From an uncultured Alphaproteobacteria bacterium (GTDB lineage: Bacteria; Pseudomonadota; Alphaproteobacteria; Minwuiales; Minwuiaceae), in assembly GCA_913064755.1 (NCBI GenBank), contig CAJYBQ010000067.1, positions 1-10,802 of the forward strand: 10,802 bases of DNA. The letters are read 5' to 3'. Below the pieces are notes generated by a model that was not told where the DNA came from, made no database searches, and saw only the letters and a program-made list of their open reading frames with translations. Within the stretch, counting starts at the first letter, position 1, and each line of letters begins with the position of its first letter. The position numbers were made by a program, and so were the translations under genes. Of this stretch, positions 6,130-10,802 are shown in pieces.

Positions 6130-7608
6130 CTATCTCTCGTTGATCAGGTCCAGCGGATAGACCGGGCGGCGAACGTTCTCGTAGTTCAGCAGGCTGTTGT
6201 CGGACGTGGTCACCCCGACGCCGTCCAGGGTCAATGTCGCCTTCGCCAGCGGCGCGAACCCGGCACGGTAATGGATGCGCGACTTCAGCAGCAGGTAGCG
6301 TTCGTGCAGCGGGTCGATGCCGACCGACGTGAAGACGCCGGTGTCCCAGGGCTCGTGATTCTGTGAAACCACGACGATCTTCATGCCGCCGGTTTCCAGC
6401 ACCGCCGTCGGCCCCATGCGCACCGTGACGCCGGTGTACATCGGCCCGCGACAGATCCATTCGCCGTCGGTCAGCGTCCGCACCTTGCCGGTCAGTTCCA
6501 GCGGTGCGCCGGCCCGGTCGATGGAGGGCATGTCGGTGCGACCGCCGAGGGAAAGCGTCAGGGTCGCGCCGACGCCAGCCGCCTGCATCTGCCGCACGGC
6601 CTCCGGGTCGCAGACAGCCGCAACGGCGACACCTTCAAGTCCCTGGCGCAGCACTTCCGCGATCACCGTCATGACGTCCTGCGTGCCACCGGAACCGACG
6701 TTGTCCGCATGGTCCAGCAGGATCACCGGCCCGTCGGTCAGTTCCTTCGCACTCGCCACCGCCTCTTCCAGCGGTCGGTGCGGATAGATGAAGGCTTCGC
6801 GCTGGTCCCAGGCCGCGGCCATGATCTCGTCGCGCACCTGTTCCGCCAGTGCCGGATCATTGTCCGTCACGACGATGACCGACGTTCCCGCATCCGGGAT
6901 GTCCGCCAGGGCGAAGCCGCCGAACACCGTTGCCGCCAGCACGCCCGGGCGCTGTTCCGCCGCGCGGGCCATGGCGATCAGCCCCTTCATCGGCTCGTCA
7001 TCCGTGCCCTGCATCAGGGTCTGCGACAGCAGGGGCAGGTTGCCCCAGCGCATGGTGGGCTGCACATCGCCGTCGATCATGCGCAGCAGCACCTCCCCGA
7101 TCTGCTGCCCCATCTCGTGCATGTCCACGTGCGGGTAGGTCTTGTAGCCGATCAGGGCGTCGCAATTGTCCACCATGTCGCTGGTCAGGTTGCAATGCAG
7201 GTCGCAGGTCACGGCGATCGGCACGTCCGGTGCGACTGCCCTGATCCGGCGCAGCAACTCGCCTTCCCCGTCGAAGGTATGTTCGGCGACCATGGCACCG
7301 TGCAGGTCCAGCATCACCGCGTCGCAGCCTTCAGCCACGGCATCGACGATGGCATTGGCCATGATCTCGTAGGCTTCGCGCTGCACCTTGCCCGACGGCA
7401 TGGCCTCCGCCGCGACCGGGGTCACGATCTCTGCACCGCGCGCCCGCGCCAGGTCCAGGTAGGCCGCGAAGGGCATCCCCGTGCCGTCATACGCAGCCAG
7501 CGCCTCATCCCCCAGGAAACTGCCCCAGCCGGTGAAGCGCGCCCAGTCCGTCACGACAGGTGAAAAGGTATTCGTCTCGTGTTTCATCATGGCGATGACG
7601 ATGCGCAT
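6130..7608 (-). CDS. M81 family metallopeptidase-like protein (MlrC/microcystinase C family)
   Basis: A 492-residue protein with the MlrC N-terminal and C-terminal domains in order. The start is MRIVIAMMKHETNTFSP, where HETNTF is the family hallmark. Putative metal-site motifs follow: DLHGAM at residues 101-106, DLHCN at 136-140 and YPHVDMHE at 158-165. The C-terminal domain includes LLDHADNVGSGGTQD and ends in NYENVRRPVYPLDL. MlrC itself cleaves the linear microcystin tetrapeptide as a metal-dependent peptidase, but most homologues lie beside importers and degrade unknown amide or peptide-like compounds; this copy near a Liv transporter fits that pattern. It faces the operon tail to tail with 9 bp between stops and no terminator seen there. 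The ATG at 7608 is the natural start; only a weak GGGGGAA element precedes it. No signal peptide is evident. True substrate unknown. Confidence 0.9.
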   Translation of the reverse strand: MRIVIAMMKHETNTFSPVVTDWARFTGWGSFLGDEALAAYDGTGMPFAAYLDLARARGAEIVTPVAAEAMPSGKVQREAYEIMANAIVDAVAEGCDAVMLDLHGAMVAEHTFDGEGELLRRIRAVAPDVPIAVTCDLHCNLTSDMVDNCDALIGYKTYPHVDMHEMGQQIGEVLLRMIDGDVQPTMRWGNLPLLSQTLMQGTDDEPMKGLIAMARAAEQRPGVLAATVFGGFALADIPDAGTSVIVVTDNDPALAEQVRDEIMAAAWDQREAFIYPHRPLEEAVASAKELTDGPVILLDHADNVGSGGTQDVMTVIAEVLRQGLEGVAVAAVCDPEAVRQMQAAGVGATLTLSLGGRTDMPSIDRAGAPLELTGKVRTLTDGEWICRGPMYTGVTVRMGPTAVLETGGMKIVVVSQNHEPWDTGVFTSVGIDPLHERYLLLKSRIHYRAGFAPLAKATLTLDGVGVTTSDNSLLNYENVRRPVYPLDLINER

Positions 7609-7665
7609 CGGCGTTCCCCCAAACAGAATCCGTGCGCCATTCTAGGGGTGGATTCAGGTCGCCAC

Positions 7666-7699
7666 AAAAGAAACGGCCCGGTGATTGCTCACCGGGCCG
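7666..7699 (-). terminator. Rho-independent terminator of the Bax inhibitor-1 gene
   Basis: Read on the minus strand, an 11-bp perfect stem, CGGCCCGGTGA then TCACCGGGCCG, closes a GCAA tetraloop (GNRA type) and is followed by TTTCTTTT. It lies about 30 bp after the Bax inhibitor-1 stop and before the M81 gene, so it should end the first transcript and separate the two genes. The M81 gene then needs its own promoter in the roughly 55 bp between this hairpin and its ATG, or is served by readthrough. Confidence 0.92.
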
Positions 7700-7730
7700 C
7701 CCCGAACTCGGACGCCTGGGCGCGAGAAGA

Positions 7731-8453
7731 CTACTCGCGGTCACCCAGCAGGTGCATCAGGAACATGAACATGTTGACGAAGTTCAGATACAGCGACACC
7801 GCGTCCATCACGGCAGAGCGGACGGCGACGTCGCCTTCCATGCGGTGCTGGATGTAGGTGGACTTGATCCGCTGCGTGTCAAACGCGGTCAGACCCGCGA
7901 AGATCAGCACGCCGATCATCGAGATGACCAACTGCATCATGGAGGATTCCATGAAGATGTTCACCACGGACGCGATGATCAGACCGATCAGGCCCATCAT
8001 CAGGAAGCTGCCCATGCCGGACAGGTTCTTCTTCGTGGTGTAGCCGAACAGGCTGAGTCCCGCGAAGGAGGCCGAGGTGATCAGGAATACCCGCACCACC
8101 GACGCATCCGTATAGGCAATGAAGACGGTCGAGAGCGAGACACCGAACATCGCCACCATCAGCCAGTAGAGCCCCTGCATCACCGGGGTGCTGATCTTGT
8201 TCTGCGCGAAGGACATCACGAGCAGGATGCCGAGCGGTGCAAGCATGACGACAAAGGCCAGTCCCGAACCGAAGATCGCCTGCATCAGCGACGGTGAATT
8301 GGAGACCAGCAGGGCCACGACACCGCTGACGAGCAGTCCCGAAGCCATGTAGTTGTAGACGCCCAGCATGTACTTGCGCAGGCCCTGGTCGAGAGCAGCA
8401 GCTTCCGCGCCACTGGCCGATGACGCATAGCGCTGGTCAGCGTTGGTTGCCAT
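7731..8453 (-). CDS. Bax inhibitor-1/YccA family inner membrane protein
   Basis: A 240-residue polytopic membrane protein of the BI-1/TMBIM family, with a hydrophilic N-terminus of about 25 residues and about seven membrane helices. Family motifs are LFGYTTKKNLSGMGSFLMMG (136-155), FAGLTAFDTQRIK (185-197) and VSLYLNFVNMFMFL near the end. Homologues such as YetJ act as pH-sensitive calcium leak channels using a pair of Asp residues; here D192 (in FDTQ) is present, but the second position is N224 (LYLN where LYLD is usual), so gating may differ. The ATG at 8453 is chosen over a start 13 codons upstream because AAAGGAG lies about 10 nt before it and the upstream residues are not family-like. It is probably monocistronic, with a strong terminator downstream. 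Confidence 0.92.
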   Translation of the reverse strand: MATNADQRYASSASGAEAAALDQGLRKYMLGVYNYMASGLLVSGVVALLVSNSPSLMQAIFGSGLAFVVMLAPLGILLVMSFAQNKISTPVMQGLYWLMVAMFGVSLSTVFIAYTDASVVRVFLITSASFAGLSLFGYTTKKNLSGMGSFLMMGLIGLIIASVVNIFMESSMMQLVISMIGVLIFAGLTAFDTQRIKSTYIQHRMEGDVAVRSAVMDAVSLYLNFVNMFMFLMHLLGDRE

Positions 8454-8684
8454 GTCAGACAGACTCCTTTGAGTGGTAAATGGTTCTTGCAATCATATTG
8501 GCTGCTGGCCCTCCGGAATCAAGCAAAACCGGAACGTCCATCGAACATTTGCCCGGACTTGATAGCCTGGGACTATCAAGGGGTCGAATGCCTCCCATCA
8601 GGGTGTCCTGAACCCGAACGCCTCGGCCAGGGCGCGGCTGTAATACCTGTCCCCCAGCGTCATCGCCGTCCGGTCCGTATCCTT
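8454..8684 (-). promoter_or_regulatory. Upstream region of the Bax inhibitor-1 gene, with possible promoter
   Basis: A 231-bp gap between the MttB-like stop and the BI-1 start. On the minus strand TTGATT (8522-8517) and TATGAT (8497-8492) resemble -35 and -10 boxes, but their 19-nt spacing is long, so the promoter call is weak. The region also contains the palindrome at 8558-8580. No intrinsic terminator for the methyltransferase gene was seen: the palindrome is not followed by a T tract on either strand. Confidence 0.35.
8558..8580. repeat. Perfect 8+8 bp inverted repeat (candidate operator)
   Basis: CTTGATAG (8558-8565) and CTATCAAG (8573-8580) are perfect inverted copies separated by 7 nt. 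The arms are AT-richer than the surrounding GC-rich DNA. The element lies about 105 bp upstream of the BI-1 start and about 105 bp downstream of the MttB-like stop. With no T tract on either side it looks more like a binding site for a dimeric regulator than a terminator. No cognate regulator is visible. Confidence 0.6.
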
Positions 8685-10277
8685 TCAGGCGAAGGCGTCG
8701 GGCATCGAATCCTTCTTGCGACGAATGAAGTCGTTCAGCGCCTCGTCGATCGACGGGTCCAGCGGCGGTGCCTCGTAGGCATCCAGCCATTTCCGGACCA
8801 GGTCGCGGCCCTTGTCCTCCAGCCGACGCTCCCCTTCCGCCGCCCATTGTTCGTAGGAATTGTTGTCGGTCAGCGGGGAGAGATAGAACGCGGACTTGAA
8901 GTTCGCCTGGGTATGGGCACAACCGAGATAATGTGCCCCCGGCCCCACTTCGCGGATCGCGTCCATGGCCTGCCCGTTCGGTGACAGGTCGATGCCTTCG
9001 GCAAAGCGCTGCATCATCGCCAGCTGGTCGCAGTCGAGCACGAACTTCTCGAACGACGAGACCAGGCCGCCCTCCAGCCAGCCCGCGCTGTGCAAGGCGA
9101 AGTTCACCCCGCCCATGACAGTCGGAATCAGGGTTGCCTGGCTTTCGTAAGCCGCCTGCGCGTCCATCACCTTGGAGCCACAGAGCGCACCGCCGGAGCG
9201 GAACGGAACCCCCAGGCGCCGGGCAAGCTGCGCCGCGCCGTAGAGGATCAGGGCCGGTTCCGGTGTGCCGAAGGTCGGCGCGCCCGACTGCATCGACATG
9301 GAACTGGCAAAGCTGCCGAAGACCACCGGCGCGCCGGGACGACACAGCTGGGTGAAGGCGATGCCGGCCAGGGCCTCGGCCAGGGTCTGGGTCAGCACGC
9401 CCGCCGGTGTCACGGGTGCCATGGCGCCCGACAGGATGAACGGCGTCACGATGCAGGCCTGGTTGGCGCGGGCATAGATCTTCAGTGCCCCCAGCATGGT
9501 GTCGTCGAAGACCATGGGCGAATTGGCGTTGATCAGCGAGATCGTGACGCAGTTCCGGTCCACGAAATCGGCACCGAAGACCATCTTCGCCATCTCGACC
9601 GTATCCGCCGCCCGGTCCGGGTGGGTGACGGAGCCCATGAACGGCTTGTCGGAATACTTGATGTGGGCCTGGATCATGTCCAGGTGACGCTTGTTCACCG
9701 GCACGTCCACCGGCTCGCAAACGGTGCCGCCCGAGTGATGCATCGCCGGCGCCATGTAGGCCAGTTTCACGATGGTCTGGAAATCCGCGATGGTCGCGTA
9801 GCGTCGGTTGCCGTCCAGGTCGCGGACGAACGGCGGCCCGTAGACCGGCGCGAAGACCGTGTTGTTGCCGCCGATCTCGACGTTGCGCTCCGGATTGCGG
9901 GCATGCTGCGTGAAGCTGCCGGGTGCCGTGGCGATCAGGCTGCGGCAGAGCCCGCGCGGAAAGCGCACCCGTTCCCCATCCACATCGGCCCCGGCGTCGC
10001 GCCACATCTGCAGCGCCTCCGGATCGTCGCGGAACTCGATCCCGATCTCCTCCAGCACCGTCTCGGCGTTGTATTCGATCAGTTCCAGGCCCTCGTCGGT
10101 CAGGACTTCGAACGGCTTCAGCTTCCGGGTGATGAAACGCAACTTCTCCATGCCACCGCCACGACGACCTTCGCGCCGGTTCTCGGCACCGCCACCCCGT
10201 CGACCACGCCTGCGGCCGCCGCTCTCGGCGCCGTCAGCCGTCACGGCCGTTTCTGCGTTGCTGCTGTCATCACCCAT
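8685..10277 (-). CDS. MttB-family (COG5598) corrinoid-dependent methyltransferase, non-pyrrolysine
   Basis: A 530-residue member of the trimethylamine methyltransferase family, which moves a methyl group from a quaternary or tertiary amine to a corrinoid protein. Core motifs include FEVLTDEGLELIEYNAET, FTQHARNPERNVEIGG, NTVFAPVYGPPFV, DAQAAYES (372-379) and SFEKFVLDCDQ. The frame has no internal stop, so unlike archaeal MttB it has no pyrrolysine; characterised non-Pyl homologues demethylate compounds such as glycine betaine, but the substrate here is unknown. Residues 22-42 form an Arg/Gly-rich basic tail (GRRRGRRGGG and a second RREGRRGGG) before the conserved domain. The start at 10277 is preferred over one 12 codons upstream because GGGAGG lies about 6-7 nt before it. 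A corrinoid protein gene lies divergently upstream. Confidence 0.92.
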   Translation of the reverse strand: MGDDSSNAETAVTADGAESGGRRRGRRGGGAENRREGRRGGGMEKLRFITRKLKPFEVLTDEGLELIEYNAETVLEEIGIEFRDDPEALQMWRDAGADVDGERVRFPRGLCRSLIATAPGSFTQHARNPERNVEIGGNNTVFAPVYGPPFVRDLDGNRRYATIADFQTIVKLAYMAPAMHHSGGTVCEPVDVPVNKRHLDMIQAHIKYSDKPFMGSVTHPDRAADTVEMAKMVFGADFVDRNCVTISLINANSPMVFDDTMLGALKIYARANQACIVTPFILSGAMAPVTPAGVLTQTLAEALAGIAFTQLCRPGAPVVFGSFASSMSMQSGAPTFGTPEPALILYGAAQLARRLGVPFRSGGALCGSKVMDAQAAYESQATLIPTVMGGVNFALHSAGWLEGGLVSSFEKFVLDCDQLAMMQRFAEGIDLSPNGQAMDAIREVGPGAHYLGCAHTQANFKSAFYLSPLTDNNSYEQWAAEGERRLEDKGRDLVRKWLDAYEAPPLDPSIDEALNDFIRRKKDSMPDAFA

Positions 10278-10571
10278 CGCAAACCTCCCGCGCGGAAAAA
10301 GACCGGGCATCACGATTCTGCCCGTAACACCTGATTAGACCCTGCCCCCCGGTTCCACTTGCCATTTCGCGCCACCAGCAAGCCGCGCCGGGAACAGTCG
10401 GGCCGCCGGAAGAAGATGAGGTGGTCGGCCCGGGGGAATCACCGACTTGTCTGAATGCGTCGCGAAGAAAGCGGCAACCTGTCGTTATCGACACAACAAC
10501 CCCCCCGCAACATCGCCATATTGACCAACAGCTTGGAACCAATTCCGGGTGCGTGCGGAGACACAGTTGCC
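10278..10571. promoter_or_regulatory. Bidirectional intergenic region between MttB-like and corrinoid protein genes
   Basis: This 294-bp non-coding stretch must hold the promoters for both divergent genes. I see inverted repeats but no convincing sigma-70 promoter: TGTCG/CGACA arms around TTAT at 10480-10493, and CGGGCCG (10399-10405) with CGGCCCG (10426-10432) separated by 20 nt. A run of seven C bases lies at about 10501-10506 and its flank. GGAG at 10557-10560 is the likely ribosome binding site of the corrinoid protein gene. The short repeats may be chance in GC-rich DNA. Confidence 0.5.
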
Positions 10572-10802
10572 ATGGCCGATGAAGAAGAAGAAATCGTCCT
10601 GTCCGAACTCGACGATGCCGACCTTGTCCAGCAGATGCATGACGACCTCTACGACGGTCTGAAGGAAGAGATCGAGGAAGCGGTCCATATCCTGCTGCAA
10701 CGTGACTGGACGCCCTACGACATCCTGACCAAGGCGATGGTGGAAGGCATGCGGATCGTTGGCATCGACTTCCGCGACGGAATCCTGTTAGTGCCGGAGG
10801 TA
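10572..10802 (+). CDS. Corrinoid (B12-binding) methyltransferase protein, N-terminal part
   Basis: The open frame gives 77 residues and runs off the right edge. After a strongly acidic start (D3 and E4-E7), residues about 20-77 match the helical cap domain of corrinoid proteins such as MttC, MtbC and MetH (B12-binding 2 family): LYDGLKEEIEEAVHIL, then MVEGMRIVGIDFRDGI and LLVPEV. The cobalamin-binding domain with its D-x-H-x-x-G motif should follow outside the window. The ATG at 10572 has GGAG at 11-nt spacing. It is divergent from the MttB-like gene and is the probable methyl-acceptor partner of that enzyme, passing the methyl group on to a second methyltransferase not in view. Family is clear; the pairing is inferred from adjacency. 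Confidence 0.88.
   Translation, partial: MADEEEEIVLSELDDADLVQQMHDDLYDGLKEEIEEAVHILLQRDWTPYDILTKAMVEGMRIVGIDFRDGILLVPEV

Noticed and set aside
6709..7563. 284-codon plus-strand frame opposite the M81 gene
   Set aside because: Antisense shadow with Arg/His-rich composition and no motif support.
8558..8580. Intrinsic terminator of the MttB-like gene
   Set aside because: The hairpin is AT-rich and not followed by a T tract on either strand, unlike the clear terminator at 7666-7699.
8598..8663. Short minus-strand ORF of 21 codons just after the MttB-like stop, in the same frame (MTLGDRYYSRALAEAFGFRTP region)
   Set aside because: The AAGGA upstream is about 15 nt away, too far for a good ribosome site, and MttB-like proteins normally end near the existing stop, so neither a small gene nor stop readthrough is supported. 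It could be revisited if relatives conserve it.
8455..10005. 516-codon minus-strand frame overlapping the MttB-like gene
   Set aside because: Composition is Arg/Gly/Pro-rich with no recognisable domain; it is the +1 shadow of the methyltransferase frame.
8685..10277. Pyrrolysine-containing MttB (in-frame TAG)
   Set aside because: The frame is open throughout with no internal stop of any type, so it belongs to the non-Pyl group.
9090..10334. 414-codon plus-strand frame opposite the MttB-like gene
   Set aside because: Low-complexity His/Arg/Asp-rich translation typical of antisense frames in GC-rich genes; the minus-strand frame has clear family motifs.
10399..10432. 7-bp inverted repeat CGGGCCG/CGGCCCG as a regulatory hairpin
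   Set aside because: Short GC-only arms with a 20-nt loop are expected by chance in DNA of this composition.

Overview
The window is GC-rich, gene-dense bacterial DNA. Protein style and gene families (Liv-type permeases, an alphaproteobacterial-type Bax inhibitor-1 protein, an MttB-like methyltransferase with an Arg/Gly-rich N-terminus, a TMEM69-like DUF3429 protein) suggest an alphaproteobacterium, perhaps of the Rhodospirillales type. This placement is inference. No rRNA, tRNA, CRISPR array, transposase or attachment site was recognised.

Left edge (1-1549, minus strand): two permease genes of a branched-chain amino acid (Liv/HAAT) type ABC transporter. livM runs off the window start. livH carries an in-frame TAA 36 codons before the expected end; the sequence beyond the stop still encodes the normal LivH tail in the same frame.

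Centre (1736-6120, plus strand): a tight five-gene operon divergent from livHM. It encodes a LACTB2-like metallo-beta-lactamase-fold hydrolase (TTG start), a NicX-like (2,5-dihydroxypyridine dioxygenase/M29-fold) non-heme iron enzyme, an alpha/beta hydrolase, an acyl-CoA dehydrogenase-fold flavoprotein lacking the usual catalytic Glu, and a small DUF3429 membrane protein. The last four are joined by ATGA or TGATG overlaps. With the adjacent transporter this reads as an uptake-and-degradation locus. The dioxygenase plus alpha/beta-hydrolase pair resembles the NicX/NicD steps of nicotinate degradation (ring cleavage, then deformylation), but the substrate is unknown.

Right part (6130-10277, minus strand): an M81/MlrC-family metalloprotein whose stop lies only 9 bp from the operon's stop; a Bax inhibitor-1 family membrane protein with a clear intrinsic terminator and an Asn in place of one of the two sensor Asp residues; and a non-pyrrolysine MttB-family (COG5598) methyltransferase with an Arg/Gly-rich N-terminal tail. 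Divergent from the last, and cut by the window end, is a corrinoid (B12-binding) methyltransferase protein with a strongly acidic N-terminus. Methyltransferase and corrinoid protein probably form a methyl-transfer pair sharing a 294-bp intergenic region.

The most notable observations are the nonsense codon in livH, the unassigned ring-cleavage-like operon with its Glu-less flavoprotein, the MttB/corrinoid pair with oppositely charged tails, and a perfect 8+8 bp palindrome upstream of the Bax inhibitor gene.
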